A stretch of DNA of 64,000 nt, taken from NCBI GenBank assembly GCA_947579665.1, contig OX388345.1, positions 29,789,849-29,853,848 on the forward strand, read 5' to 3'. This DNA comes from Sympetrum striolatum (Eukaryota > Arthropoda > Insecta > Odonata > Libellulidae). Positions 1 through 12,699 of the stretch are shown piece by piece (the stretch's first letter is position 1; each line of letters begins with the position of its first letter). The notes under the pieces are model-generated. The model saw nothing but the letters and a program-made list of their open reading frames with translations. It made no database searches and was not told the DNA's origin. The translations under genes and the position numbers were made by a program.

Positions 1-54
1 ATGTTTTCTTTTAACTGATCATTGTTCCGCAGCTAGACCAAGGATACAGATTTA

Positions 55-300
55 TTGTTCCTCAATTTGTCGTGTCCGGAGCGAGAATTGTTACCAGTTT
101 CCATTTCACCACCAACGAAACGAAGAGAGAGAAAAAATGGCGTTGGTGAATGCCCAAACTATAAAAATGTTCAAAGAGCTTTGAAATGTTTTCGTGGCTC
201 CACGTCATTTACAAGGAACAAACATCACGAACATAGCCCTTTGCCCACTCTCTCTGGTAGATCGAACCGTGAACACAGATGCACTAATTAAACCTAGTTC
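55..300 (+). other. GC-richer patch with an unsupported 78-codon frame
   Basis: A patch with more GC and CpG than the AT-rich DNA after it. It holds an open frame at 55-291, rich in Arg, Lys, Ser and Pro, with no domain, signal peptide or membrane segment I recognise. The frame is short enough to arise by chance. The patch could be conserved non-coding DNA or the edge of an exon cut by the window start; neither is shown. Confidence 0.25.
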
Positions 301-1301
301 ATCGAAGCAAACTTTTCCCGTTTGAAAGAGAATCAAGAAAAATTAATTTTTTTGGGAATTTTACTGAAACAGTTGCGAAATCTATCAAAAGGGAAAAATC
401 AACTTGTATGCAGCGTACAATGGCATTGTTGACATATATAGTGCTGTCTGGAAAGGTATCTGTCTGAATAAAAACAGCATTGGATTAAAAACAACATCGA
501 CATTAAGATTAGAAAACTCTACCGCAAATGATTCTTTTACTTTACAAATATAGAATTTTTTCCCAATACCTTTATTCATATAAACGAAAAGTTTTGTTTT
601 TAAATACTTTAAGTTCCATTAAATTTTAAATAATTAGGGATTTAATCAATTTAATTCATCCTTTGAATTTAACAGTATTTCAAATAACTTTATATCCGAC
701 TATTTCATCAGATAATGCCTCAAATAACTATGTATTAATTTCAAATATTAATTAGCATACGCTGTGAATAATCTCAGCATTGAAGCTGCAATATTTCGTT
801 TATACTTCTCCAAAATTAATTTTCTTTAAATCTCTCACTAACTCACTTAATCCACTTTTCCCAATAGCCAGAGGAAGAAGGTGTCGAAAAATTAAGGCTC
901 GCTATTATATTGAATAGCTAAAATAGAGATGAAAAGCAATCTTAACTTAAACTATAACAAACTGTATCACGATCGATAGCTAAAACTTCCTTGGCAATTA
1001 CAATGATGATTAACGTAACTATCGCGTCGAGTGAGCTTCAAATCCTAAAATTTGATACATAATAATTAATTATAATTCCATTTTGATATTTCCATTTGTT
1101 GATAAATTTATTCGAATAGAGATTAGAAGACTGGGGATCAATCTGGCACTTACTAATAACGACGTTAATCAAAATTTTAATTACCAGTGGAGGTAATTAA
1201 AATGATGTAAACCGAACTATAGATTATCATAAGGTTAGCTAGAGTTAACGGAAATATAACAGCTAAGCTCCTTGCTAAGAGCTCATTATGATACCGTTTA
1301 T
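301..1301. other. AT-rich stretch, nothing recognised
   Basis: AT-rich sequence without a long open frame or an evident repeat. The short frame at 385-579 (minus) has no recognisable feature. The stretch ends at the target-site copy of the LINE that follows. Confidence 0.4.
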
Positions 1302-1308
1302 GGATATT
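1302..1308. repeat. Putative target-site duplication, 3' copy
   Basis: GGATATT here matches GGATATT at 2370-2376. The two copies flank the truncated LINE between them, as expected for target-primed reverse transcription. Seven bases is short and the far copy overlaps the truncation point, so this is supportive rather than conclusive. Confidence 0.5.
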
Positions 1309-2369
1309 CATCTACATCTACATCTACATTAATACCCTACAAGCCGCCTTTCGGCGTGTGGCAGGGGGTGTAAACACCAGTTGAATCTAAATTACTTCCT
1401 TATTCGATTATTGTCACGTATTGTTCGCGGAAAGAATGAATCTCTGAAACGATTCGTCCTAGAATCTATTTCTCTTAACTTACGGTCATTATCGGATCGA
1501 CCGACGTAGCAGGGGGGTTGCATGATACCGATTGTATCTTTGGAAAATGTAGTTTCCCTGAATTTATTAAGCAATCGCAGCCTAGCTTCCAATCTCCTTT
1601 CTTTCAAGGATTCCCAACCTACGTCTGAGAGCATTTTTGTAACGCTTGCTTTTTTATCGTAACATTTCTTAACAAAACGAACCGCTTTACGCTGCACTTT
1701 CTCGAGTTCGCGAGTACACGTTTCATCCGCCGGATCCCATATACTCGCCGCATATTCCAGAAGGGGTCTGACCAAGGTAAAATAACATCGCTCTCTCACC
1801 TTTTCGTCGCATTTACCGACAATACGCTTTACAAAGCCAAGCCTTTTACTTGCTTTGCCGCAGATTTTTCGAATATGCGTGCTCCAATTTAAGTTATTAG
1901 TAATGTTGATCCCGAGATATTTAACTGAATCTACTACTTTGATACTAATTCCATTAATTTTGTATGGGTGATTTGGACGCATTTTTTTCTTTTCGAAGAA
2001 ATTAACTACGGAGCATTTACTTACGTTAATATCTAATTCCCATTTTTCGCACCACCTTTGGATGAGGACTAAATCGTTCGAGAGAGATGTCCGGTCTTCC
2101 TCGTTTGTTATTTCCCTATATATAACCGAGTCATCCGCAAATATCCTCACATTACTAACTATCTTGTCACTCAAGTCATTGATATAAATAAGGAAAAGAA
2201 GAGGTCCAATTACACTGCCTTGAGGTACGCCAGAGGTAACTTTGACTCTATTTGAGCTAACGCCATCCAGTACAACTTGTTGTTCCCTCTCGTAGAGAAA
2301 ATCCTTAACCCAGTCGACTACTTCCTTGTTAATGCCCGCTAGTTTTAGTTTGTAAATTAGTTTGTAGTG
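1309..2369 (-). mobile_element. 5'-truncated CR1/L2-group LINE, copy A
   Basis: A minus-strand LINE of about 1.06 kb. It starts inside the reverse transcriptase domain at about 2369 and runs through the C-terminus of the ORF, a short 3' UTR and a microsatellite tail. On the minus strand the tail is three GATGTA-type units near 1309-1330. The 3' UTR contains a stem-loop at 1334-1365 (stem CGCC, loop GAAA, stem GGCG) that recurs in the other copies. A microsatellite end instead of poly(A) suits the CR1/L2/Daphne/Crack group of the Jockey superfamily; that clade call is from memory of the families. It is about 99% identical to the copy at 44318-44768. Confidence 0.85.
1392..2369 (-). pseudogene. 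Non-LTR reverse transcriptase, C-terminal two thirds (truncated)
   Basis: The open frame runs to 2429 and gives 345 residues. About the first 19 come from flanking DNA and LINE-coded sequence begins at Ser-His-Tyr-Lys. Visible motifs are GVPQGSVIGP at residues 67-76, the catalytic FADD box at 97-100 and KYLGI near 170. The C-terminal region includes RPLLEYAASIWDPAD and a run of basic residues around VQRKAVRFVKKC. The frame has no internal stop or frameshift, so the copy is young. The endonuclease domain and N-terminal RT motifs are missing through 5' truncation, so it cannot be autonomous. An intact relative would copy its own RNA into nicked chromosomal DNA. Confidence 0.88.
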
Positions 2370-2562
2370 GGATATTATTACTATATATAAAGCTGCAAAT
2401 CCTACTGATTGACACAAAATCCTGGGCATTTCTAATCGAGCTGGAAGGATGAAATTTTCAGGAGAGATTTATAATTGACAGTCGAGTTGGGAAAAAATCG
2501 AAAATCTACAGATTTTGTCCGAGGTTTGAGACCAGAAAGGATTATATTTTTCAATGTATTTA

Positions 2563-5500
2563 AACGGGAAAAACGAAAAATGGCCATGCAGAGCAAATTT
2601 CTTTCGTTCATAAAAATATGAAAATGTAATCGTAAAGCAGTGGGACTTGGTCTATATTACGTCTAAAGGATCAAAGTTTTCTTTTCTTGCGACCGATTTT
2701 AACATTCCGGCAGGAAATTTGCAAAATTTTAGTTTGAACGCCAATTTATTACGTTTTTTTCTCCTCATTTTGAAAATTAAATCTATGGCAACAACCATTG
2801 TTTGAATCGAAAACAAGTTTGTTTACGATCCTATTTTCATATGCAATGATAAAGGTTTGATGCATTTTTAATTATTTTAAATCTTTCTTTCGATACATGT
2901 TATTACTGAATGCTGAAAAATGTAAATTTCGTTAAAATAGACAGTGGATATCTGCACGGTCAATGAATCAATCGTGAATGCATGCTGTGATAACATAAGT
3001 TTATGTAGAGAATACGAGACCATTAACAACGAAGATAATCGTAAAAGTCATGTAAGTAGTGAGATTTTTCTAGAATGAAGTACATAGATACGAATATAAA
3101 TTAATAAATAGGGATATTAATGTAAATTAAAAGGTTTAACGACAATCTTTAGAAATAACATAACTGTAAGCATTACGAATCATTAGTTTCGCGAACACTA
3201 TAATTTATTAATATATTATAATTCATAGCTCACTTAACCAAATACATTTATCATATACTGAACTCTCATCTAAATGAACAACAAATATCTAATCAGGAAA
3301 TACATGGTATTATTGAACTATGTTAGGATATCGTTGGTTTACGCATATGGTGGATTGCTTTTCGTGTGTGTGAGTTTCTGTTCTTTTAATTTTATGCCTA
3401 TTATGTTTATTCTTTTCTATTTTAATTACATATAATTATTCTGTCACCTTTCCAAAGAGAATTTAAAATTAAGTTCTTTTTCTACGTTTCTTTAATTAAT
3501 ACGTAGTACACAATTAGTTCGTAATATATTACGTAATTCAACATTCATCAAAATAAAAAAAAACAGAAATCTACTCATAAAATACACTGATTTCCTTCAA
3601 CGACTTTCTGATTACGTTGTTCTACGCTGGATAATTCTTGGTTAGTAAAAACAATCTTTGCATGTATCATTGTATGAATATTATTTTCCCATCTTCTCCA
3701 AACGGACTTTAGAATAAAGTTCTTTTTCTACGTTCTTTGAAACTATTTACATAATTACGTTGCCTATTGTCTATTTGTTTTTTTAATTAGAAACGGAGCT
3801 CATTGTCGTAGTAGACAACATTTAATGAATATAGGATTATTTTGCAGAATGTCTTGCACTCAACCACATACTACACAGGTAATCGTCTATTTATTCCGCA
3901 TTTTTATCTTATGCAGATTTTTATTCTGACTTTACTTTGTTTGGCGTATTTCTTTAATATAATTTTACGAATGCGTATTCATTACAGACTCCCGTATCTC
4001 ATAAACGCGAAAGGCTTTAGAAATGATTATTTTACTATCATATTATTTGGCGAATCTCGATCTCACTTATTTGAAAATTATGCATACAATAGACAGTGGT
4101 ATAATTAAAAAAAATTTCTTTCCATATATGTTATGACTGAAGGTTGAAAAATGTAACTTTCATCAAAATGGACAGCGAATATCTGCACGGTCAATGAATT
4201 ATTCGGGAATACATACTGTGATAACATAAGTTTATGTAGAAAATACGAGACCATTTATAAACGAAGATAATCGGAAAAGTCATGTAAGTAGTGAGATTAT
4301 TCGAGGATTAAATTTAAAAGTCTACACTGAATCTATATAAGGGGGATAAGAAAGCAATTTCGATGAAAAATACTCATTAATTACTGATGAAGAACGTATT
4401 ATACCGGATCAAGTCTACCTATGCCTGAGTAAAAGTAAGTACAACTGAAATTTACATCATCCTAAAATATTACTATCAGAATATTAATGTAAATTAATAG
4501 TTTCAACGATATTATTTAGAAATAATATAACTGCAAACAATACGAATCATTAGCATCAAAATCGGTATAGTTTAGTATAGTAGTATTTCACTTTATTCTC
4601 ACTTAACCCAATGCATTTATCGTATATTAAATTATGTCTAAAAATTTCCTTTGCAATGGCCATTTCCGATTCCTACTTTATGGCGTTATAATTAATCACA
4701 ATATTCATAACATCTCTGATGAAAGCAGGAAGATCCCAATTACCACCACTTCAATAACTAATACTATTAATAAAGACACTCAACCATTCTATAGCCAGAA
4801 AAATCTTGCTAGCCGGAATTCGTACCTTGGTGTTGGAGTCCGAGCACAGTGACCACTTTCTCACCGCACTCGGTGTGTTTGGTATTTTGCCCTTAGTTTC
4901 TCTTAAGATCGACAGATAAGCTCCAGCGTCCTGTCTCGCGTGCCACCTCATAGTGTGGCTTCTTTAGAAGATGTTCCTTTTAGGAGGGGAAGCTTTAAGT
5001 AACGTATGCCTCAATTTCATACTACATACATTGTGATACATTGTAACCAAAAAGCTCATACATACCCATTGCTGCCCGCCTTTCTTGAAGGACCATATTA
5101 TAATTGAATATCAAGAAAGTGTAACTTTCATTTAAATGAACAACAAATATCTACACAGGAAATAAAATTATATCCTTGAACGATGTTAGGATTATACGTA
5201 TATGTTGGATTGCCTTTCGTGTGTGAAAATTGTGCTTTTAATTGTATGCCTATTATGTATCGTCTTTTCTATTTTAATAACATATATTTATTCTGTCATC
5301 TTATCCATACAGAATTTAAAATTAAGTTAAATTTTCGTTTTTTTAATTAATACGTAGTACCTTACGTAATGATATGGGATACTGCTGGGGAAACGATAAA
5401 TGTCCATGAAGAACCAAATGTTTTCATTCACATAAGCATGAAAAATGTACGTACAGTGGAGAGTATTTAACTAAATTATACCTCAAAGTGGAATTTTCAT

Positions 5501-6345
5501 TTTTCCTGCATCCAATTTCGCCATGTCGGCAACATCTTAAATTAAATACAAATTAATACTGTTTTTATTTGCACCCTTCCCAAGATAAAAACTTTGGCTA
5601 CGACCATTATTTACGTGGAATACAAATTTGTTTGCAGTTCAAATAACATACGCCGTGATGAAAGTATGAAGTTTTTGAAATATTTTTCAATATTCTTTTG
5701 TTTGTAATATTAATATACATCAAGAACATTTAACTTTCATCAAAATAAACAACAAAAATCTACTCATAAAATACGCTGATTTCCTTGAACGAACTTTGGA
5801 TTACGTTTTTCTACGTATCAGCTGGATGATTCTTTGTAAGTAAAACAATTTCTGCGATTAAAAATGTATGCTTACTATGTTTACTCTTTTCTATTGTATT
5901 CACCTCAAATTATTTTTTCATATTCTGCAAACGGGCTTTAGAATTAAGTTCCTTTTCTACATTCTTCAAAATTATTCAACTACGTTGCCTAATTTCTATT
6001 TGTTTATTTAATTAGAAACGGAGCTCATAGTGCCGCTTTAGACGCCATTTAATGTGCATAGGATTCAATTGAAGTATGCCTTGCACTGAACCGAGTACTA
6101 CAGGTAACGAATCATCTATCGATTTCTCGCCTTTTTATCTTACGAAGACTTTTATTATTACTTAAATTTGTTTGGCGCATTTCTTTAATTTAATTTTACG
6201 TATGCGTATTCTTTAAGGTCTCAAATGCAAAACTCCCGTCTCAATTAAACGTGAAAGGCTTTCGAAATAATTATTATATTATTAGATGAAACTCGATCTC
6301 ATATTTGAAAATTAGGTATACGATAGACAGTAGTATAATTAAAAA
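2563..6345. repeat. Rearranged tandem duplication, about 3.8 kb
   Basis: Diverged blocks recur inside this stretch. Pairs read by eye are 2563-2900 with 5389-5715, 2883-3075 with 4112-4305, 3110-3175 with 4480-4550, 3225-3480 with 4580-4630 plus 5125-5335, 3545-3780 with 5730-6000, and 3780-4110 with 6010-6345. The second unit carries an extra piece at about 4635-5110 and has the first block moved. A motif close to ATCAAAATGGACAACAAATA appears six times, near 2930, 3268, 3545, 4161, 5129 and 5738. Some copies read as short open peptides, for example the 53-codon frame from ATG at 3274, and others hold stops. It may be a decayed tandem gene family or an old non-coding repeat. Confidence 0.65.
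4635..5110. repeat. Insertion in the duplicated unit, related to 55885-56020
   Basis: This piece is present only in the second duplicated unit. Its part at 4680-4830 resembles 55885-56020, sharing GGAAGATCCC, then TTCAATA, ACAAAGACA, CAACC and TAGCCA in the same order. The right half, 4835-5000, is GC-richer and unrecognised. It behaves like a dispersed repeat of unknown class. Confidence 0.4.
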
Positions 6346-8539
6346 GACACATATCCCTTCATAATTTTCTTTGCTTGCAGTTTGCAAGCACCCATTTACT
6401 AGTTTACTTATAAATTTCTACATTAGAGTTATTATATAGAGAAATAAAACGTTAGATATACCAGAAAACGCTAAAATAATGCAACCATGCTTTTTGAGGC
6501 AAAAAGACGCTAAAAATATCAAAAATTATCTCAAGCGCTAATACTAAAAACGTTGAATGACATTTTCAGCTAAATGAAGGTTAAGATGGGAAGCGTCACG
6601 TTGCGTGCCTTCGCATGTCGCTTCTTCTTTCGGAACTTCTCTTTCCAATTAAATAAAGTGCTTGCAAATCAAACAAAGGCTTCCGAACGAAAGGTCAAAC
6701 GCCATTCTCACGTTACAACTGAGCAAAATGCCTCAATTTCCAGAGATATAAATTATCATTAATTCTCTAACTGAGGCAATAGATACTACGCTGCTGATGC
6801 GAACATTTTGCAGAAAGCGTCCGTTTGAACACTCTTGTCGAAAGCAACCTGAACAACACATTGATTCTCAACAAGATTTTGAAAAATGTACAATGAGAGA
6901 TTGTAATATTAAACCCAGTATAAATGAGAGATTAATTAAATCTTTTATGAGCTAGCCTAGCTTAATCATCTCTCGTAGAACCTGCTTCTTTTATTGCGTA
7001 ATTTTCTATTAAACTTCACCGAAAAGGTTAATATCTGAAATATTGAAGTTAAGTTACCGCTGTCACTAATGAAGATATATTTTCAAGTACAAATTTAAAG
7101 GATAACTTTAATCTAATGTTTAATGCTAATCCTTTGTAAAAGAATTCCCTGGATTTTCGTTTCTTAAGGTAGTAGAGGTAATTAAAAGGTCTTCAATCTC
7201 TGAGGATCTCTACTTGAGATCAAACCAATTTCACCAAAGTCGAACGCGCTAAGCATTTGGCCGTAATAACCACATTTTTATAGATGCCTGGGGAGATTAT
7301 ACGAGTTTATTATCGTAGATAAATATTACGAAGTGACAGATACAACAAAATCACCGAAACCAATTAAGCAGTCAAGTAAGTTACATAATCTTCAATCACA
7401 TTCAATAGTGATAAAACTTCAATTAAAGTGAAGGAAAACTTCGTAATTTTGATTCCATTTTGATATGTACCCATTCACATGCATAATTAAGATAAATGCG
7501 TTATATATACATGTAGTTAATGTGTAAACGAGACGCATTTTGCTGCAATATAAGCGTATAGAGACAAAATCCAATAAAAAGCAAACATTCCCTTTCTTAT
7601 GTTACAATTATACAAAATGGATGCATCTTTGGCATTCATTCATCCAATCATAAACTGAGGTAACTTATTAAACACTTTGCTGTGCACTTCCACTTGCCAA
7701 TTACATATGTACGCACATCCTCTACCGTAGGATGAGCAATCGTCCCTTGTTTTGCGGGGCAGTCGCGTATTTTGATCCGTACCATGTCATCCCCCCGCAA
7801 GGCGTTCTACATTTTGATATGCCCTTTTTTAATTTTATATTAATTAGTGACCGGTAATAAATTTTTCACGCAGTGAAACCCCGTAATATAGGAAAATAGA
7901 TAAAAAATGCGTGAATTATCGCTTGGTGATATCTTGGACCAAGGCGTTTGTGTCCATGAAGCTTGTATTGGGAGTGCAATTTGGCACTTTCTTGAAGGAA
8001 ATTAACCACCGTAATAATGTGTATAAAAGAAGAGAAAGTTTAAAAGTAATATCTTCGTCGCGTATACTACAGTTTTACATTCTTTATGGATGAAGAACAG
8101 GGATGCTACGTAGAAAGAAGAGACGAACGTGCCGTTCAGTTGCGCTAGCCTCTTATTTAGCGGGTTTGAGATGAATCAATAATCAGTTGCCTATACCCGT
8201 GGGATGGACAGAGTTTGTCCTGGATGAGCTCATTGGAAATCTAGTAACCCTAGTCTACCTTATGGTAGATTCATGTGTCTCAAAATCACCCCCATAATGC
8301 CATTATTTTTATTTCTTGGTATATTACGTAACTGTGCATCTAGAAAGCTTTTTCATTTTTCTTTCTTGCACTTCTCGTTAATATCCCACCTACAATAACA
8401 TTTTTAGCCTCCCCTCTCAATAGATAACAAAGAAATTTCCACGAACTCCGTTTTATCTTGTCAGTTCCATTAAATTCTACGCTACATTCACTTCTTGAAG
8501 ACCTCCAGTCTTTTGATAACCTCATACCCACGGGCAACA
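6346..8539. other. AT-rich stretch, nothing recognised
   Basis: No element boundary, long frame or RNA gene is evident. The frames at 6574-6762 (62 codons, basic and Ser/Phe rich) and 7911-8093 (60 codons) lack recognisable motifs. A small GC-richer segment lies at 7720-7800. Confidence 0.35.
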
Positions 8540-9130
8540 CCCATAACGCACAGCACTCAAGATGGAGGATTTCACATTCATAACAAAGTCATCAATATCC
8601 TTCGCTTGTAAGCTTTCTCGGCCATTTTTCTTCCAACCTCATCAGCGCACCTTCGACCCCAAGAAAGAATTGCCTAAGAGAAGAACTAATCCACCCTTTC
8701 CAGTTTTTTCACACCCTGATCCACTTATGAGAACGATGCAATCCCCTGCACAGGTGAATATGGAACGTGACGGACGAGCTCTCATAGGTCACGGCATTGA
8801 ATGAAGCTAAATGGACTTCGAACGGCCCTAAGGGTTTCGCTCAGCCAACTTCGTCTGCAGGGAACCGCAAAATATTAACGAAGCTTCGCGGGAAGGAGCG
8901 AAGGGGCGCTACTCAAGGGCGAACTTATTTCGTGAAATATTCAAACGAAACCGAAACCTTGAGGAATCCATCGGTGGGATGATATTCGACTGAAAAGGAA
9001 TGGCTAATGGAGCGCATCCAAAGTGGGGCGGGAGGTGCTCATTTGGGACCCGCAAAGAAGGGCAGAATGATTAAAGAAGGATAATCCAGAAGTTCGGAAT
9101 GAGGAAGGTTAGTAGGGTAATCAGAAGTGG
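8540..9130. other. GC/CpG-enriched non-repetitive patch
   Basis: A patch of about 590 bp with clearly more GC and CpG than its flanks. Open frames at 8562-8804 and 8797-8982 overlap in different frames and have no domain I recognise. The absence of repeat signatures inside dense repeat debris makes it a candidate conserved non-coding element or lone exon. Function unknown. Confidence 0.3.
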
Positions 9131-9240
9131 CCCGTTTTGAGGCATAATACGCCATTTACCAATACGATTTATAAAATACTCCTTCTATAAAGAAACATAT
9201 TCAGAAATACTTGGAGGAATTACTTCATAAGATAATAAAA

Positions 9241-9345
9241 TAAGAGACAAAATTTGACAATCCCACAAATTTTGATGTAATTATTATTAAATTATTATAA
9301 ATACTAATTTCAATAATTTGCAGAATTGTCAAATTTTGTGTCTTA
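9241..9345. repeat. Short inverted repeat, 21-bp arms
   Basis: The left arm TAAGAGACAAAATTTGACAAT at 9241-9261 matches the reverse complement of 9325-9345 at 20 of 21 positions, with a 63-base AT-rich centre. It has the form of a tiny inverted-repeat element or its remnant. No target duplication was identified. Confidence 0.55.
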
Positions 9346-10232
9346 ATTTGATTAAATACTCTCTCGCGAGTGAACGCTTCGTTTCTATAGTCAATTTTTC
9401 AGCATTATTGACGACTGAATAAATATTTATAATTAAATTTCTCGGAAACGGCACAAAGTGAGTAAACATTTAAACACAGAAAACAAACAATATCGGCAAC
9501 CGGATAGCCATATGGGCAGCGTGTTCTGTTTCGGTGGAAGTGGTCTCGGATACGATTCCAGGAGGGAGCTCATGTATCTAAGTAGCCTAACTTGTCGAAG
9601 CACTTTTAACAATACTACCACTACAAAAGATATCAAATTTAAAGGATTATTAGATAGATAAAATCAAAGAGCCATAGAAAAATATTTCTAGATGTACTCT
9701 TATAAATTCGATAATCAACTCTGTACTCATTCCAAATTGTTCGTTTGCTAATCCCCAAAATCTACATCTAACACTGTGGACACCATTAACTTTGACAAAC
9801 TACCAGTAAAAGGTGAATTTCTTTATAAATTAAGCTCTTATAAAAGAATTCCACACAGCAAACTCTAGATTTAACTTCGTTGAATTGAATTCAAACGTCA
9901 TCATTGATTAATCAATAATAAACAAAGGGGAACACAGTCCGATTCGCCAAGAGAATGAAGAATCGCATGAGTTAAACGATGACAAAGGTATACTTTCTAT
10001 CTTTACTAGTTGCTATTGTAGACCGTGCTTTCTTTTTCCTTAACTGAAAATATTCATCACTATGACATAAGTTTTTTTTTACTTATTAGACGTTTTTCGA
10101 GTTCTTATTCTTCTGGAGTTAGATTATCAGTTAAAAAACAGCAATTCGCGAAATTTGTTTTTTTATAAATTTAATTGAAGTAACCTTGCTTTGGTGGAAT
10201 TTCGTAATCGAAATCATATTGAAATAATTATT
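9346..10232. other. AT-rich stretch, nothing recognised
   Basis: Frames of 67 codons on each strand at 9433-9661 are mutual antisense readings of the same DNA and have no recognisable features. No repeat boundaries seen. Confidence 0.35.
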
Positions 10233-10388
10233 CAAATCCCACAAAAACTTTTTAATTGCATTACCGGTTTAGAGCTTAACCGCACATCTTCAGGTACAAG
10301 AATAGGAAATTTTGTTTTTCTTCGTACTTGAAGATGAGCGGTTAAACTTGAAACCGGTCATGCAATTACAAAGTTTTTGTGGGATTTG
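10233..10388. repeat. Near-perfect hairpin element with an ACCGGTTT core
   Basis: Two arms of about 70 bp (10233-10302 and 10319-10388) are inverted copies separated by a 16-base loop. Each arm carries CCCACAAAAACTTT, ATTGCAT, ACCGGTTT, TTAACCGC and CATCTTCA in the same order. A related hairpin lies at 34205-34385 and a partial copy at 63560-63625, so this is a dispersed family. Its class is not clear to me. The structure would fold strongly if transcribed. Confidence 0.75.
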
Positions 10389-10976
10389 CATAATTATGTT
10401 AATAAGATCCCGATTACGTTTATTTTATTTTTTATATACGCATTTAATTTTCACCCCACAAATATAAAATTTTTCATCGTACAAAACAAATCAGAACCAC
10501 AATTCTTTGACCGTACGAATCTAAAATCTTTGCTAATTAATGACCGTGTAACTCAAGGGTAAGGTGTATTTACAGGCATTATTTGGTTAGTAGTTCTTGT
10601 TTCTCAGGATTCCATACCTAGATACAGAAGCCATTCGTCCCTTTCTGAAGCCGTTGTTTACATCTCTCTTTGACTTCCGTGATTGACATATCGCTGTGGA
10701 CGTTAGAGTTTAAATGCTCCGAAAGCCGTAGACCCAAGTAACCAAGTGGAAAGCACACCGGACGATTCTAGGAGACCAACAAGGGATTTGGATTTTCCGT
10801 GGTTATACTTTGTTTGATTATCCAACGCATACTTGGACAATTGAGGATGGAGAAGTTTCTGGTCCTGCTCCTTTGATGTACATCAAAGTATGTGAAATAA
10901 GGACATTCTAAAGTTGGGATTGATTGAGATTGAATTGAGTAAAGAGAGAAAATTTGGAACATGGCTGTTGATGAAT
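10389..10976. other. Nothing recognised
   Basis: Unassigned DNA between two inverted-repeat elements. The frame at 10377-10562 overlaps the hairpin arm and has no recognisable motif. A GC-richer part spans 10640-10800. Confidence 0.35.
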
Positions 10977-11202
10977 TAGAGGTTTTAAATCTCCACTGTC
11001 ACTCCACCACCCTTACAATAAATACCCCTTTTCTTGCTGGATTTGCTTTGTATTTTATTACCCCTGACGAATGACATATTTTCTCTTGAAAAGCGCTTTG
11101 GGTAGCTTAAAATTGCTGAATTTCTTTCTTGTTTTCTCCGAATACCGGGAAATGAGACTAGGAACGCCGACAAAGACGGCTATTGGAGATTTAAAACCTC
11201 TA
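10977..11202. mobile_element. MITE with 19-bp perfect terminal inverted repeats
   Basis: TAGAGGTTTTAAATCTCCA at 10977-10995 is repeated exactly, inverted, at 11184-11202, giving a 226-bp element. The terminal TA on each side could instead be a TA target duplication, which would suit a Tc1/mariner-type origin. Interior sequence matches no transposase; the 62-codon frame inside is incidental. Confidence 0.7.
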
Positions 11203-12688
11203 AATGTTGGTTGAGTAACAGCATCGTAATAATTCAACCGTTTGGAACACGGACCACGTCGAAAGAAATGTTTATCTCAAGTTATTTATAAGCATAAAGG
11301 ATGTGGAATCTAAATCTGCTTAGAATAAAATCTACACTTTCCCAGAAACAGTAAGACCTGCCCAGAACAATCTGAGTGAAAACTAGACGGTGACTTCATT
11401 TTCAAAGCAATTAGCCTGCAAAATCATAAATACGTGCATCAAATTATTTGCCAGGAAAATAATTTAAAATGACACGAAATAAATCTCGAATTGACTTAAA
11501 TGAACATTTTTCCTCAGTATCCAATATAGCTAAAAACTATTATTTTGATTTATCTTTCACTTACTAATAAATAAATGGTAACGCTGCGACCGCGTGCAGA
11601 CTTCTACCGTAAGGAACGCATACAATGATGAATTTTAGTGCAGCCATCGATGGTGGTGGTGAACTCAGCACAGGTCAGAGGTAGGTAAACTGCGCTGGTT
11701 CAGATAACATGTATCTTTCATGTACAACTGTCTCATATAGGGCTAAGATAATGTGAAATTTACTGAGGTATTAGTGGTGCTGAGTAATGGTAGCCCATTA
11801 GAGCACTCCTTATTGAATACTATGAGTAAGTATCCCATAAGTATTGCTCATATGGTTATGGTGCGGTACATACATGGGCGTTTTCACCTTATTTCATTAT
11901 AGATCAGTGAGGGAAGTACGGGTACACAACCACAGCCCTCATCTTGCTTAGTCGCCTAATTTACTCCTCTAAAACGTTTTGTTGGCGATAGTGTAAGGGT
12001 GTTATATCGATAACATGGGATTTCACAATTAAAAATTTGCGAAATTTCTCATGCTAAAATTATTTATGGTACAGTGACAAATGATACCGCTGCAAATATA
12101 AGTCGAAAAAAAAATATTTCTGAAATATCTTAAAATAATCAATAAAATTGATTTGAATTATTGTTTTGATTTTCTACAATCGATGCCCATACTAGCAAAC
12201 ATTTGTCATTCATTCGCCCGGGAAAAGAAACACCCAAATACCTAAAATATTTGAGAAAAACATGTGGAATGAGTGCATGTATCACGTGAAACTACCAAAC
12301 AATAAGCAGTTACTAGAAATAGTTATTTATAACTATAAAATACTTTTTCCCGATGTTCATAATTCACGAGATTTGTTTTGGAGATTGATAGCGGTAAAAT
12401 CCTACATTTTTACTCTATTAATTCACATTTATTTTAAATAATAATATAATTTCCATTTATTCGGTGAAATTAGTAATGAAAAATCGAAGAGTCTGAATAT
12501 ATGGACGTATTTATCCTTAATTGGGCCCTAGATAATTATTAATCAGTACAAAGATTATTACAAATTGATAAAATATAAAAATGGTAAGGTTTTACACCAT
12601 CAGTAGCATAAATTACCAAGATAAAATAATTTAAGGCAATGAAAATCATTAAATATATAATAAATTTGACGTTGCCTTGTAATTCAAT
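11203..12688. other. AT-rich stretch, nothing recognised
   Basis: No open frame of note, repeat boundary or RNA gene. A slightly GC-richer part lies at about 11580-11960. Confidence 0.35.
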
Positions 12689-12699
12689 TTGAGATCTTG

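Noticed and set aside
3842..4108. 88-codon membrane-like protein
   Set aside because: Lies in the duplicated array; the matching copy at 6070-6343 does not keep the frame.
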